Below, in pieces: positions 8,301 to 17,532 of a DNA stretch of 64,000 nt. This DNA comes from Rhodobacteraceae bacterium WFHF2C18. GTDB lineage: Bacteria; Pseudomonadota; Alphaproteobacteria; Rhodobacterales; Rhodobacteraceae. Both the position numbers and the translations under genes were made by a program. The stretch covers positions 264,001-328,000 of the forward strand of contig NHTQ01000003.1 of assembly GCA_002166865.1 (NCBI GenBank), in the 5' to 3' direction. The stretch's first letter is position 1. Each line of letters opens with the position of its first letter. The notes under the pieces are model-generated. The model did not search any database and had not been told where the DNA came from. It was given only the letters and a program-made list of their open reading frames with translations.

Positions 8301-10859
8301 ATGATTAGTTCAAGTAAGATTCTCACGGTCTCCTACGGCACCTTTTCCTGTACGCTGGAAGGGTTCGACGATTCCTTCGAGACGATGAAGGCAATCGCTG
8401 AATACTTCCGCGATCTGGCTGCCGACGACCGGTATTTCGGGGCCGAACCCCCGACCCCGGACGCCGAGACGCTGGCGCGCATCGCCGAGCGCGAGATCGC
8501 CCGCCGCGTGGAGGCCCATGAAAGCGCGGGCGGAATCGTGCTGCGCGCCGGTGACGGCGGCACCCCGGCGCCCCGCGCGGCCGCACCCGCCGCCGAAAGC
8601 GAACCCGCCGAACAGCCCCAGGCGCCCGCCGAAGAAGCGGCCGAGCCCGCGCCGCCCGAGGCCCGCATCGGGGACGAGCCCGCCCCGACCCCCGAGGTGA
8701 CACCGCAGGCCGATACCGCGGCTGAACCCGAAACCGGGGCTGAGCCCGAGCCCGCCGCCGCAGGCGAATCGTTGCCGGCAGCGCCCACGGCGCAGCCCGA
8801 ACCGGAAACCCCGACTGAGACGGAGGAAGCCGCCGAAACGCCGGAACCGGCCGAGGAACCCGGCACTGCCACCGCCGCCTCCGAGGCCCCCACCGCCGAC
8901 CTGGTCGAGCCCGAACCCGAGGCCGCGCCCCAAGCGGCCGACGCCGCGCCGGCGCCTGTCACGGAAGCCCCCGAGGGCGGCCCAGCCGCAGAAGCCGAGG
9001 AGCCCGCCGAAGCGCTGGAGCCCGCGGCGGAGGAAGAAACCGCAGCGGCCATGCCGACCGAGCCCGAGGAGCCCGCCGCGCCCGAGGCCCCTGAGGCCGA
9101 GGAACCGGGCGCCGCCACGGATGTCACCGAGGCGCCCATGGCCGACCTGGTGGAGCCCGAGGCCGCGCGCGACGCGGCCGAGGCCCCTCCCGCCCCTGTC
9201 ACCGAAGCCCCCGAAACCGGCCCGGCCGCCGAGGCCGAGGAGCCCGTTGAGCCGGAAGAGGTCCGGGAGGCGGAAGAACGCGAATCGGCGCCGACCCCGG
9301 AGCCCGCAGAGCCGGCCGAACCCGAAGCCCCCGCAGCAAAGGAACCCGCCGGGCCGACAGAGGCTGCCGCAGAGGCCGAGGAACCCATCACCGCCGCTGC
9401 GCCGGCGGGCGCCGCACCCGAAGCCGGCGAACCCGCGTCCGAGGAAGAACCCGAAAGCGTCGCGGCCAAGCTGCGCCGCATCCGCGCGGTCGTCGCCCGT
9501 GCCGAACCGCCCGCCGAGGACTACGACGAATCCTACGCCGAGGCGGACTTCACCCCCGACTTCCTTGCCGGCCCGCCGGTGAGCTTCGACGCCCCCGCGG
9601 GCGAAGAGGCGGAGGAAGCGGACCACCCCGAAGCCGGGAGCGCCGAGGAATCCGCGCCCGCACCGGAGGCAGGGACCGAGGAATTCGAGGAAGAAGACGA
9701 GACCGCTGCGCCCGCAGACGCGGCGCAGGACACGCTGGCGGAACTTCTGGCCGATGCCATGCCCGAACCCGCCCCGGGGTCAGCCGAGGAAAAGACCGCC
9801 CACGCGAGCGAGGACGCGGAAACGGCCGAACCCGCGCAGACGAGCGCCCGGGTGGTGCGGATGAAACGGCAGCAGTTCGAGGCCGCCGTCGCCGAAGGCT
9901 ACATCCAGGCCGAGATCGAAGAGACCGAGACCGCCGGGAACCTCTTCAGCGAAGCCGATATCGAGGACGCGGAAACCCCGGAAGGATCCACCCTCAGCGC
10001 CGAGGACGAAGCAGAGTTGCAGCGCGAACTCGCCGAGGTCGAGGCGGAACTGGGCCTGGAGGAGGAAACCGGCAGCGCCCCGGACACCGCCGAAGAGGCC
10101 GAGACCCGTCTGCTCCACCCCGAGGAAATGACGGACGCGCAGGCGCCTGACCAAGAGATGCCCGAGGCCCGCAGCGGGATCGACAAGCTTGACCAGGCCG
10201 GCCCGGGCGCGGAACTGGCGCGCATCTTCGACGAGACGGACAATCAGCTGGAAAGGCCCGAATCCAGTGAACGCCGCAGCGCGATACAGCGCCTGCGCGC
10301 CGCCGTGGCCGCGACCCGCGCCGAAAAGGACGCCGGCACCGAACTCAAGAAGGATGTGGACGAAGCCGCCTACCGCTCGGATCTGCAGGAGGTGGTGCGC
10401 CCCCGCCGTACCCGCGTGGCCGACGGCGAACGCTCTCAGCGGCCCGAAACCGCCCGCCCCGCTCCGCTCAAGCTGGTGGCGGAGCAGCGTATCGACATGC
10501 CGCACGAGCCGGTCCGCCCGCGCCGCGTCTCTACCGCGGACCGGATGCAGCCCCAGGCCCGCCCCGAAGAGCCGGGGGGGTTCCAGGACTTCGTGGCGGA
10601 GATGGGCGCGACCAACCTGCCCGACCTGCTGGAGGCGGCCGCCGCCTACCTGTCGGATGTCGAGGGGCGCCCGCAATTCTCCCGCCCGATGCTCATGAGC
10701 AAGCTCAAGGAGGTCAAGCAGGACCAGTTCTCGCGCGAGGACGGCCTGCGGTCCTTCGGGCAGTTGCTGCGCCAGGGCAAGTTGCAGAAGCTCAAGGGCG
10801 GACGCTTCAGCATCACGGACGAGACCGAGTACCGCACCGACGCCCGCAGCGTCGGCTGA
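8301..10859 (+). CDS. Acidic Ala/Glu/Pro-rich protein with ordered ends, function unknown
   Basis: An 852-residue protein with no recognised enzymatic domain. Residues 1-90 look ordered, with a beta-rich opening (ILTVSYGTFSCTLEGFDD) and a helix with FETMKAIAEYFRDLAADDRYFGAEPP. Residues about 100-390 are low-complexity Ala, Glu and Pro and contain a duplicated segment (residues about 195-237 and 277-317). Later parts contain basic helices (KLRRIRAVVARA, AIQRLRAAVAATRAEKD) and a helical C-terminal domain from about 760, FQDFVAEMGATNLPDLLEAAA. Proteins with similar ends occur in roseobacters and are sometimes labelled CheA, but no kinase motif is present. The shape suggests a scaffold or linker; that is inference. 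It is divergent from thiN. Confidence 0.75.
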   Translation: MISSSKILTVSYGTFSCTLEGFDDSFETMKAIAEYFRDLAADDRYFGAEPPTPDAETLARIAEREIARRVEAHESAGGIVLRAGDGGTPAPRAAAPAAESEPAEQPQAPAEEAAEPAPPEARIGDEPAPTPEVTPQADTAAEPETGAEPEPAAAGESLPAAPTAQPEPETPTETEEAAETPEPAEEPGTATAASEAPTADLVEPEPEAAPQAADAAPAPVTEAPEGGPAAEAEEPAEALEPAAEEETAAAMPTEPEEPAAPEAPEAEEPGAATDVTEAPMADLVEPEAARDAAEAPPAPVTEAPETGPAAEAEEPVEPEEVREAEERESAPTPEPAEPAEPEAPAAKEPAGPTEAAAEAEEPITAAAPAGAAPEAGEPASEEEPESVAAKLRRIRAVVARAEPPAEDYDESYAEADFTPDFLAGPPVSFDAPAGEEAEEADHPEAGSAEESAPAPEAGTEEFEEEDETAAPADAAQDTLAELLADAMPEPAPGSAEEKTAHASEDAETAEPAQTSARVVRMKRQQFEAAVAEGYIQAEIEETETAGNLFSEADIEDAETPEGSTLSAEDEAELQRELAEVEAELGLEEETGSAPDTAEEAETRLLHPEEMTDAQAPDQEMPEARSGIDKLDQAGPGAELARIFDETDNQLERPESSERRSAIQRLRAAVAATRAEKDAGTELKKDVDEAAYRSDLQEVVRPRRTRVADGERSQRPETARPAPLKLVAEQRIDMPHEPVRPRRVSTADRMQPQARPEEPGGFQDFVAEMGATNLPDLLEAAAAYLSDVEGRPQFSRPMLMSKLKEVKQDQFSREDGLRSFGQLLRQGKLQKLKGGRFSITDETEYRTDARSVG

Positions 10860-10868
10860 TGCGGCGTC

Positions 10869-11438
10869 TCACCCCGCCGGTTGGTAGGGCCGCAGGTCCG
10901 TGTCCTTGCGCAGGTAGAGCGGATGCTTGGCCGATCCGTCCTTGTTGTGCCCCAGGCAGAAGATCGGCCGGCCCGTGGCCGCAAGTTCGGCGGTTATCTC
11001 CTCCAGCAGGGGATGAAACCGCGCCGGCAGCTTGCCCGAGGCCATGACCAGCGTGTCCGCCGCCCGGGCCATGTCGCGCAGGGCCGGAATGTTGTCGGGG
11101 CTGCAAGCCATCGCCGGATCATGGGGAATGTCGCGCGGCGAGGTCGCCCGCCAGTCCAGAACGTTGCCCTTCAGATAGCGGGTATACCCCCACCGCTGCG
11201 CGAACATCAGTTCGCGGTGACAGGTCGGATCGGAAACCTCGGCCGCGGCGACCGAGGGGTTCATGCCGACGAACAGGATGGCTCGGGCCGTCTGGTCCGC
11301 CGGCGTCCAGTCGCGGGTCAGCGCCTGCCGGTATCGCCCGCACTCAGAAAAGCGTGCCCCGCCGGTCACACCTTCGGGCAGCTTCAGCCGCACCTTGCCG
11401 CCGGGATCATGCGTGGCCTGCGGATCGCCCCGGCTCAT
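10869..11438 (-). CDS. DUF1643 domain protein
   Basis: A 189-residue protein that fits the DUF1643 family: the FSECGRYRQALTRDW opening near residue 30, ILFVGMNPSVAAAEVSDPT near 55, and a C-terminal FCLGHNKDGSAKHPLYL segment near 165. The family is thought to have a nucleic-acid or base-handling fold related to uracil-DNA glycosylases, but I know of no confirmed reaction. It lies 10 bases after the truB stop on the same strand, so it is probably cotranscribed with truB. Confidence 0.82.
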   Translation of the reverse strand: MSRGDPQATHDPGGKVRLKLPEGVTGGARFSECGRYRQALTRDWTPADQTARAILFVGMNPSVAAAEVSDPTCHRELMFAQRWGYTRYLKGNVLDWRATSPRDIPHDPAMACSPDNIPALRDMARAADTLVMASGKLPARFHPLLEEITAELAATGRPIFCLGHNKDGSAKHPLYLRKDTDLRPYQPAG

Positions 11439-11448
11439 CGCGCGCCCA

Positions 11449-12354
11449 TCACTGGTTGAACACCCGGCTGGGGTGCAACTCCCCGGCCTTGAACCGCCCC
11501 ACGGCCACCGCGCGGTCCGCGTAGGCGGCCCAGCATTCCTCGCCGTAGTCCACGTCGTGGGCGATCACCATGCCCGGGTTGCCGTTCCTCAGCCGCGCCA
11601 GCCCCTGCTCGGTGCAGGTCACCCGGGGCAATTCCTCCAGCCCGTCCTCGAGCGGGCGCAGATGCGCGTCCAGCTCCGGGGTCCGGGCCATGCGCTCGAT
11701 CTCGTCGATGCTCAGCCCGTCTTCCGCCGCGAAGGGCCCCGACCACAGCCGGCGCAGGTCCGTCACATGGCCGTGACAGCCCAGGGCCTCGCCCAGATCA
11801 CGGGCGATGGCGCGAACATAGCCGCCCTTGCCACAGGTCATCTCCAGGGTGACGTGGTCGGCGTCGGGCCGGTCGGTCATGACCAGTTCCTCAACCCACA
11901 GCGGCCGGGGCTCGACCTCGAAGTCCTCGCCCTCGCGGGCCAGCTTGTAGGCGCGCTCCCCCTCGATCTTGACGGCCGAATACTTCGGCGGCACCTGCAT
12001 GATCTCGCCCACGAAGGCGTTGAGCGCCGCCTTGATCTCGGCGTCACCGGGGCGGTGGTCGGACTCCGCGATCACCGCGCCCTCGGCATCGTCGGTATTG
12101 GTGGCCTGACCCAGGCGAACGGTGAATTCGTAGGCCTTCAGCGCGTCGGTGACGTAAGGGACGGTCTTGGTGGCCTCGCCCAGGGCCACCGCAAGCACAC
12201 CGGTCGCGTCGGGATCCAGCGTGCCGGCATGGCCGGCCTTGCGGGCCTGCAACGCCCAGCGGACCTTGTTGACCACGGCGGTCGAGGTCAGGCCGCGCGG
12301 CTTGTCCACCACCAGCCAGCCCGAAATGTCGCGGCCCTTGCGTTTGCGTCCCAT
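11449..12354 (-). CDS. truB: tRNA pseudouridine-55 synthase
   Basis: Isomerises uridine 55 in the T-loop of tRNAs. The 301-residue protein opens with [21 protein letters not shown] and carries the catalytic motif [16 protein letters not shown] with its nucleophilic aspartate near residue 47. A second conserved block [21 protein letters not shown] follows, then [13 protein letters not shown]. The ATG at 12354 (MGRKRKGRD) gives the normal family start; an upstream in-frame start adds 15 residues without support. It is followed by the DUF1643 gene, and rbfA lies about 2.4 kb upstream on the same strand. Confidence 0.95.
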   Translation of the reverse strand: MGRKRKGRDISGWLVVDKPRGLTSTAVVNKVRWALQARKAGHAGTLDPDATGVLAVALGEATKTVPYVTDALKAYEFTVRLGQATNTDDAEGAVIAESDHRPGDAEIKAALNAFVGEIMQVPPKYSAVKIEGERAYKLAREGEDFEVEPRPLWVEELVMTDRPDADHVTLEMTCGKGGYVRAIARDLGEALGCHGHVTDLRRLWSGPFAAEDGLSIDEIERMARTPELDAHLRPLEDGLEELPRVTCTEQGLARLRNGNPGMVIAHDVDYGEECWAAYADRAVAVGRFKAGELHPSRVFNQ

Positions 12355-12412
12355 TGCGCCGTCCCTGATTTGCCGGATGAGGCCGGCGGCGTAGCCCAAG
12401 GACCCGCGCCTG

Positions 12413-13810
12413 TCAATTCGGCCGCGGCATCACCCGGGCCAACCGCACGGCCGGCGCGCGCACCGGCGGCCAGTCCAGCGCCAGAAGCCCCACCGCCCGG
12501 CAGGCCACAAGCGCCCCCCAGACCGCCGCCAGGTTGCCCGCCACCGCGGCCGCCAGGACACCGGCATATCCCGCCAGATAGACCCCCGCCCAGGCCAGAG
12601 GGATGTAGAACGCCGCGATTCGCGCAAGGCTCAGCCCCAGGGACCAGAGCGCGCGGTCCCGCGCGTTCATGGCGGCATTCCCGGTGACCAGGATGCCGTA
12701 GCCGAAGAAACTCCAGCTCACCACGCGCAGATACCGCTCGGTGAAAGGCGCGGCCCCGTCGCCGCCCGTCATCAGCGCCGCCACCGGTCCGGCCAGCCAC
12801 CACAGGGCCGCCGCCACGCACAGCCCGTAGCCAAGGCACAGCAGAAAGGTCAGCCGGACCGCGTCGCGCGCCCGCGCGTGATGCCCCGCGCCCCAGGCCT
12901 GTCCCACCACCGGCCCGATGCCCGAGGACAGCGCCAGCATCGGCACGAACAGCAGCGATTGCACCCGCGCCGCCGCGCCGAAACCCGCGACCGCCTGGTC
13001 GCCGATCACCGCGACCGCCGCGGTCACCGCCGCCATGCCGGCCGGGTTGATCGCGTTCGACAGCGCCGCCGGCGCGCCCACGCGCGTGATCCGCCGCGCC
13101 GAGCCCAGCAGATCGCGCCCCGGCGCGCAATCGAACCGCAGCGCCCCGCGCCGCCAGGCGTAGGCGGCCAGCCCCACGAAAGCCAGCGCCCGCGCCAGGA
13201 AGGTGGCCACCCCCGCCCCCTGGGCGTTCATCGCCGGCAGGGGCCCAAGGCCGAAGATGAACACCGGGTCCAGCGCGATGTTCATCGCCGCCTGGATGAC
13301 CATGACCGTGGCCGCGACACCGGCCCGTCCCCCGGCCCGGAACACCGCGTTGAGCGCCATGCCCGTCACCATCGGCGGAAAGCTCAGACACCAGAAAGAG
13401 ACATAGGCCAGCGCCTCGGCCAGCACCGCGTCCCGCGCGCCCATGGCCCAGAACAGCCAGGGCGCGACCAGGTAGAACAGCGCCGACACGCTTGCCGACA
13501 ATGCCAGCGCCAAGCCCATCGCGTGCAGCGTAAGCCGATGGCGGCGGCTGCCCGGTTCGCCCCGGCCGATGGCCTGCGACACCACCGCGTTCGTGCCCGC
13601 CGCCAGCCCGATCGCCAGCGAGGTCAGGGCCACGATCACCGGATAGACGAATCCGATCGCGGCCAGGGCCGCCTCGCCGTCGCGCGCCAGGAAGAAGGCA
13701 TCGGCCAGCCCGACCGACAAGACGCCCAGAATGCCCAGCGTCATCGGCGCGCTCACCCCGATGAGCGCGCGATGGACCGGCCCTCGGGTCAGATCCAGGT
13801 TTGTCGTCAT
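12413..13810 (-). CDS. MATE family efflux transporter
   Basis: A 465-residue inner-membrane protein with twelve predicted helices arranged as two six-helix bundles, typical of multidrug and toxin extrusion antiporters. Recognisable segments are the N-terminal [39 protein letters not shown] near residue 68 and the second-half [19 protein letters not shown]. It probably exports cationic compounds using Na+ or H+; the substrate is unknown. It is separated from truB by 58 bases and from the upstream DUF2233 gene by about 210 bases in which I see no gene. Confidence 0.88.
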   Translation of the reverse strand: MTTNLDLTRGPVHRALIGVSAPMTLGILGVLSVGLADAFFLARDGEAALAAIGFVYPVIVALTSLAIGLAAGTNAVVSQAIGRGEPGSRRHRLTLHAMGLALALSASVSALFYLVAPWLFWAMGARDAVLAEALAYVSFWCLSFPPMVTGMALNAVFRAGGRAGVAATVMVIQAAMNIALDPVFIFGLGPLPAMNAQGAGVATFLARALAFVGLAAYAWRRGALRFDCAPGRDLLGSARRITRVGAPAALSNAINPAGMAAVTAAVAVIGDQAVAGFGAAARVQSLLFVPMLALSSGIGPVVGQAWGAGHHARARDAVRLTFLLCLGYGLCVAAALWWLAGPVAALMTGGDGAAPFTERYLRVVSWSFFGYGILVTGNAAMNARDRALWSLGLSLARIAAFYIPLAWAGVYLAGYAGVLAAAVAGNLAAVWGALVACRAVGLLALDWPPVRAPAVRLARVMPRPN

Positions 13811-14021
13811 GCCGTGCCGCCGTGCGTCATGGCGCGCAAACTAGCCCGCGGCGTCGGCCCGTCCACGCGGGCGACCGCCGGCTGCAGCAGAAGCGGAACG
13901 CTCCGCATCCTTCCCGTCCTGCGGCCATGCGGCGCTCGCCAGTGGTGCGCTGCGGGCCGCGCCCCTGCCCAAAACGCAGCAGATCGCATGGCCGGTATTG
14001 CAGGCGTGCCCGGTTCCGCGG

Positions 14022-14756
14022 TTACGGCGCCGGCGCGACCACGCCGATGATGGGCCCCATGGGAAAACCGCCGTCCCGGCGGCCCAGGCCGGGGGCGTAG
14101 AGGCGCGAGATGCTGCCGTCGAGGTAGAGCGCCTGGGGCGTTCCCAGCCGATCGCGGAAGAAGCGCCCGAACTCGTGGAAGGTCACGGGCGTGTTCGACA
14201 TGGCGAACCACGCGCGCCGTCCATCGGCCGAGGTGCCCACCCCGTTGCGCACGTAGCGGCTGTCACTGTCGGGCAGGAAGCGGGGGTGCAGATCCCCGTC
14301 TATCACCAGCATCGGCCCCGACTGCGTCGCATAGCGGCAGTCCGGACCTGTCCGGCGGAACCGCTCCGTCTCGATGACGCGGGCGCGGCCGGGCTGGATG
14401 CACAGCACGCCGTTGGGCCGCAGGCTGAAGTTGCCCGTGCCGCGGCCTTCGACCAGCGGCGTGATCTCCCGGCCCGCCTCGACATACAGCCCGACGGGCC
14501 GCCGGTCGGTGTGGTACATCCCGCCGTTCATAGCGAATTCCAGCCGCAGCCCGCGTTCGGCCAGCCGCCCCGCAACGTTCGAGAAACTGCCCAGGGGCCG
14601 GCCCGTCTCGGGATCCGTCAGGAACAGGCGCAGATCCTCGCGCGCCGCGTCCACCTGGCACAGGCTGTAGAGCGTGCCCTCGTGCCGGGTCTCGCGGCAT
14701 TCCACCGCCGCCGCCGGGCCGGCCAGCACGGCCAGCGCCAGCAGCCAGCGCGGCAT
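14022..14756 (-). CDS. Secreted phosphodiester glycosidase (DUF2233) family protein
   Basis: A 244-residue protein with a signal peptide (RWLLALAVLAGPAAA) leading into a DUF2233/NAGPA-like domain. Family features are LEFAMNGGMYHTDRRPVGLYVE near residue 80, GNFSLRPNGVLCI near 110, RYATQSGPMLVIDG near 145, a VGTSADGRRAWFAMS block and the C-terminal YLDGSISRLYAPGLGRRDGG. The family includes enzymes that uncover mannose 6-phosphate and bacterial cell-surface sugar hydrolases; the substrate here is unknown. I prefer the ATG at 14756, one base after the rbfA stop and with GGAAAG upstream; an ATG at 14771 would overlap rbfA by 14 bases. Confidence 0.83.
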   Translation of the reverse strand: MPRWLLALAVLAGPAAAVECRETRHEGTLYSLCQVDAAREDLRLFLTDPETGRPLGSFSNVAGRLAERGLRLEFAMNGGMYHTDRRPVGLYVEAGREITPLVEGRGTGNFSLRPNGVLCIQPGRARVIETERFRRTGPDCRYATQSGPMLVIDGDLHPRFLPDSDSRYVRNGVGTSADGRRAWFAMSNTPVTFHEFGRFFRDRLGTPQALYLDGSISRLYAPGLGRRDGGFPMGPIIGVVAPAP

Positions 14757-14757
14757 C

Positions 14758-15153
14758 CTAGCTTTCCACATCCCGGCGCACCCGGTCCTGCTCCAGCAGG
14801 CGGCGGGTCTCGTCCATCTGGTCGAAGGTCCGGTCGATGCGGAACCGCAGATCAGGCGCGAACTTCAGGTCGCACTTGCGTCCGATGATCCGGCGCAATT
14901 CGCCCTTGTTGCGCGCCAGCAGGGCGATCACGTCCTCCTGGCCCTCGCCCCCCAGCGGCAGCACGTAGGCCGTGGCGATCTTCAGGTCCGGCGAGGTCTG
15001 CACCTCGCCCACGGTGATCGAGTAACGGTTGAGCTCGGGATCGTGGATATCGCCCTGCATCAGGACTTCGGACAGCGTCCGCCGGATCAGTTCGCCGACG
15101 CGAAGCTGCCGCTGCGAGGGGCCGGAGCCGCCGTGGGATTTGTTCTTTGCCAT
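14758..15153 (-). CDS. rbfA: 30S ribosome-binding factor A
   Basis: A cold-shock-related maturation factor that binds the late 30S subunit near 16S rRNA helix 1. The 131-residue protein has the family KH-like fold signature: [46 protein letters not shown] and [28 protein letters not shown] chose MAKNKS at 15153; a second ATG three codons upstream is possible. The following secreted-protein gene begins right at its stop, suggesting coupling by transcript rather than function. Confidence 0.94.
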   Translation of the reverse strand: MAKNKSHGGSGPSQRQLRVGELIRRTLSEVLMQGDIHDPELNRYSITVGEVQTSPDLKIATAYVLPLGGEGQEDVIALLARNKGELRRIIGRKCDLKFAPDLRFRIDRTFDQMDETRRLLEQDRVRRDVES

Positions 15154-15237
15154 GACCCGCATCTAATCGGTCAGGCAGGCTTTGCCAAGCATGGCGGGCT
15201 CCGCTAAGCAGGAGCCGGAAACGAGAAGGAGGGTCGG

Positions 15238-16056
15238 ATGACGGATCTGCCGGGAATAGTCGTGACAGGCGCCTCGGGCCGGATGGGACGGACGCTGATC
15301 CGCACGGTTCTGGACAGCGACCGCGCGCGGCTGATCGGCGCGATCGAGCGCCAGGGGCACGACTGGATCGGCCGGGATGTCGGCGAGGCCATGGGCGGTG
15401 CGCCGGTGGACGTGGCCGTCAGCGACGATCCCCTCGAACTCTTCGCCCGCGCTCATGCGGTGCTGGATTTCACCGCCCCCGCCGCCACGGTCGCATTCGC
15501 CGGCCTGGCCGCGCAGGCGCGCTGCGTACACGTCATCGGCACCACAGGCTTCGACGCGGAGGACCTCAAGAAGATCGCCGCCGCCGCGCGGCACGCCGTC
15601 GTGGTCCGCGCCGGCAACATGAGCCTGGGCGTGAACCTGCTGGTCCAGTTGACCAGGAAGGTGGCCCGCGCGCTGGACGAGGATTTCGACATCGAGATCA
15701 CCGAGGCGCATCACAACCAGAAGGTCGACGCGCCCTCCGGCACCGCGCTGATGCTGGGCGAGGCCGCCGCCGAGGGCCGCGGTGTCAGCCTGCCGGAGGT
15801 GGCCGACCGCGGCCGTGACGGGATAACGGGCAAGCGCGAGCGCGGCCACATCGGCTTTGCCGCCATCCGCGGCGGCGACATCGTGGGCGAACACGACGTG
15901 CTCTTCGCCGGCCCGGGCGAGCGCATCACGCTGCGCCATGTCGCCAGTGACCGCGCGGTCTTTGCCCGGGGCGCGCTCAAGGCCGCGCTCTGGGGGCAGG
16001 GCCGCAAACCCGGCGAATACGGCATGCTGGATGTCCTTGGCCTGAACGAAAACTGA
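15238..16056 (+). CDS. dapB: 4-hydroxy-tetrahydrodipicolinate reductase
   Basis: Catalyses the NAD(P)H-dependent second committed step of diaminopimelate and lysine biosynthesis. The 272-residue protein has the nucleotide-binding GASGRMG near residue 11, the DFTAPAA segment near 79, GTTGF near 103 and the catalytic and substrate-binding [16 protein letters not shown] near 160. AAGGAGG at ideal spacing precedes the ATG. The gene is divergent from rbfA. Length and motifs are normal for the family. Confidence 0.96.
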   Translation: MTDLPGIVVTGASGRMGRTLIRTVLDSDRARLIGAIERQGHDWIGRDVGEAMGGAPVDVAVSDDPLELFARAHAVLDFTAPAATVAFAGLAAQARCVHVIGTTGFDAEDLKKIAAAARHAVVVRAGNMSLGVNLLVQLTRKVARALDEDFDIEITEAHHNQKVDAPSGTALMLGEAAAEGRGVSLPEVADRGRDGITGKRERGHIGFAAIRGGDIVGEHDVLFAGPGERITLRHVASDRAVFARGALKAALWGQGRKPGEYGMLDVLGLNEN

Positions 16057-16106
16057 TCCGGCACGGGGGATCGCGCGTACCTCCGCCAAAACCCGGAGAA
16101 CGCACC

Positions 16107-16460
16107 ATGCTCCGCCTGATCCCCGTCCTGATCTGCCTTGGCCTCGCGATCCCCGCTGGTGCCGAAGGCTTCGACCCGGTGCAAGAGCGCGACACCTTCG
16201 TCTCTCTGGTCGAGGGGCGCAAGCTCACCCGGTTCGGCATCAAGCTCACTGTCACACGCGATGGCGAGATTCGCGGTCGCGCGTTCGGCCGGGCCGTGAC
16301 TGGCGCCTGGAATTGGCGCGGGGGCTACTTCTGCCGCGATCTTTACTGGGGCAGCCGCGCGCTTGCCCCCAATTGTCAGGCCGTCAAGCGACAGGGGCGC
16401 ACCCTGCGCTTCATCTCGGACCGCGGCACCGGCCGATACGCCGATCTGACCCTGCGCTAA
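16107..16460 (+). CDS. Small secreted protein of unknown function downstream of dapB
   Basis: A 117-residue protein with a clear signal peptide (LIPVLICLGLAIPAGA, cleavage expected near residue 19-20). The mature part is basic and beta-rich, with RFGIKLTVTRDGEIRGRAFGRAVTGAW, two cysteines (GYFCRD and APNCQ) that could form a periplasmic disulfide, and a closing RTLRFISDRG. Related proteins in this family of bacteria are sometimes called dihydrodipicolinate reductase because they sit next to dapB, but there is no reductase fold here. It overlaps the convergent thiD stop codon by four bases. Confidence 0.7.
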   Translation: MLRLIPVLICLGLAIPAGAEGFDPVQERDTFVSLVEGRKLTRFGIKLTVTRDGEIRGRAFGRAVTGAWNWRGGYFCRDLYWGSRALAPNCQAVKRQGRTLRFISDRGTGRYADLTLR

Positions 16461-17257
16461 TCGTTCCAGAGCGCGTGGAAGTGATGCGTGGGGCCGTGCC
16501 CCCCGCCGACGTCCAGCTTGTCCGCCGCGGCAATCGCCCCGGCGACATGGGCCTTGGCCGCGCCGCACGCGGCCTGCAGACCCTGTCCCTGCCCCAGCAG
16601 CGCGGCCAGCGCCGCTGACAGCGTGCAGCCCGTGCCATGCGTGTTGCCGGTGTCGTGCCGCGGCGCGGTGAAGCAAGCGCTGCCCTCCGCCGTGGCCAGA
16701 ATGTCGAAGGCCAGGTCGCCCCGCAGGTGCCCGCCCTTGAGGAACACCGCGCCCGGACCCAGCCGCAGCAGCGCCGCGGCCTGCCGGTGCATCTCTTCGC
16801 GGTCATCCGCCTCGCCGGTGTCCAGAAGATCGGCAGCCTCGGGCAGGTTGGGCGTGATGACGTCTGCGCGCGGCAGCAGCCGGTCGCGCAGCGCCGCCAC
16901 TGCCTCGGCCGCCAGCAGGCGGTCCCCGCCCTTGGCCACCATCACCGGATCCAGGACCACCGGCGCCGCCAGGCCCTCCAGCGCCCCGGCGACGGCCCGG
17001 ACGATTTCGGCGCTGCCCAGCATCCCGATCTTGACGGCATCCACCCGGATGTCCTCGCGGATCGCTGCCACCTGCGCCGACACCATCTCGGGATCGGTCA
17101 AGGCGACCGCACGCACGCCCCGCGTATTCTGCGCGGTCAGCCCGGTGATCGCGGCCATCGCATAGCCGCCGTTGGCGGAGATCGCCTTGATATCGGCCTG
17201 AATCCCGGCCCCGCCCGACGGATCCGAGCCGGCAATCGACAGGATGTTCGCAATCAT
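16457..17257 (-). CDS. thiD: Hydroxymethylpyrimidine/phosphomethylpyrimidine kinase
   Basis: Phosphorylates HMP and HMP-phosphate to HMP-pyrophosphate for thiamine synthesis. The 266-residue protein opens with [20 protein letters not shown], has the [14 protein letters not shown] block near residue 35, DPVMVAKGG near 120, [11 protein letters not shown] near 150 and the ribokinase-family anion hole [15 protein letters not shown] near 205. The ATG at 17257 has GGAGG seven bases upstream and overlaps the stop of a short upstream ORF. A TPP riboswitch lies in its leader, so expression should fall when thiamine diphosphate is plentiful. Confidence 0.95.
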   Translation of the reverse strand: MIANILSIAGSDPSGGAGIQADIKAISANGGYAMAAITGLTAQNTRGVRAVALTDPEMVSAQVAAIREDIRVDAVKIGMLGSAEIVRAVAGALEGLAAPVVLDPVMVAKGGDRLLAAEAVAALRDRLLPRADVITPNLPEAADLLDTGEADDREEMHRQAAALLRLGPGAVFLKGGHLRGDLAFDILATAEGSACFTAPRHDTGNTHGTGCTLSAALAALLGQGQGLQAACGAAKAHVAGAIAAADKLDVGGGHGPTHHFHALWND

Positions 17258-17349
17258 TCCGCGCCTCCGCGGATGCAGCGCGGCCGGGTCGCAACGTTCC
17301 GGCTGCAAGCCGGCCCTGTCGCGGCGGTGTCTTTTCGTGTCATCGTCAT
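17254..17349 (-). CDS. Possible 31-codon upstream ORF between the TPP riboswitch and thiD
   Basis: An ATG at 17349 preceded by GGGGAGGTAGG, the strongest ribosome-binding site of this leader, opens a 31-residue frame (MTMTRKDTAATGPACS then a basic Arg/Cys-containing tail ending GGAE). Its TGA overlaps the thiD ATG as ATGA. The ribosome-binding site lies inside a 7-bp hairpin (17355-17373) just downstream of the riboswitch. I do not recognise the peptide. It may be a translated leader that couples riboswitch output to thiD, or a chance frame in a structured leader. Confidence 0.4.
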   Translation of the reverse strand: MTMTRKDTAATGPACSRNVATRPRCIRGGAE

Positions 17350-17354
17350 CCTAC

Positions 17355-17373
17355 CTCCCCGCCGGACGGGGAG
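17355..17373 (-). promoter_or_regulatory. Shine-Dalgarno-sequestering hairpin in the thiD leader
   Basis: Inverted repeat CTCCCCG-CCGGA-CGGGGAG. In the thiD transcript the 3' arm is the GGGGAG ribosome-binding site of the short upstream ORF. A second anti-Shine-Dalgarno run, complementary to GGGGAGG, lies at 17375-17381, giving two alternative partners. This is a plausible translation-control output for the riboswitch. Confidence 0.55.
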
Positions 17374-17402
17374 CGGGGAGGGGGCCTGATGGCCGTGCGT
17401 CC

Positions 17403-17483
17403 CCGCGACTTCCTCCGCCGGCATGATCCGGTTCAGGTTCCGAGGGTCCGTCTCAGCCCGCCGCGCGGGCGCCCCTGTCGCAT
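17403..17483 (-). ncRNA. TPP riboswitch (THI element)
   Basis: In the thiD mRNA direction the segment shows the conserved THI-box landmarks in order: closing stem GCGAC, GGGGCGCCC, GGGCTGAGACGGACCCTC, then GAACCTGAACCGGATCATGC and CGGCGGAGGAA, ending in the complementary GTCGC (17405-17409 pairing with 17477-17481). The CTGAGA and GAACCTGA-ATCATGCCGG blocks are the TPP-binding bulges. It lies about 150 bases upstream of thiD on the same strand and is expected to repress when thiamine diphosphate is bound. Confidence 0.95.
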
Positions 17484-17532
17484 GGTCTCAGGCTAAGGAT
17501 CGGGCCGGCGGCGTCAAGCTGCCGCCCCGATC

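Noticed and set aside
8310..9626. Long minus-strand open frames opposite the acidic protein
   Set aside because: They are glycine/arginine or serine/alanine low-complexity shadows caused by the GC-rich repetitive coding strand, with no start signal or domain.
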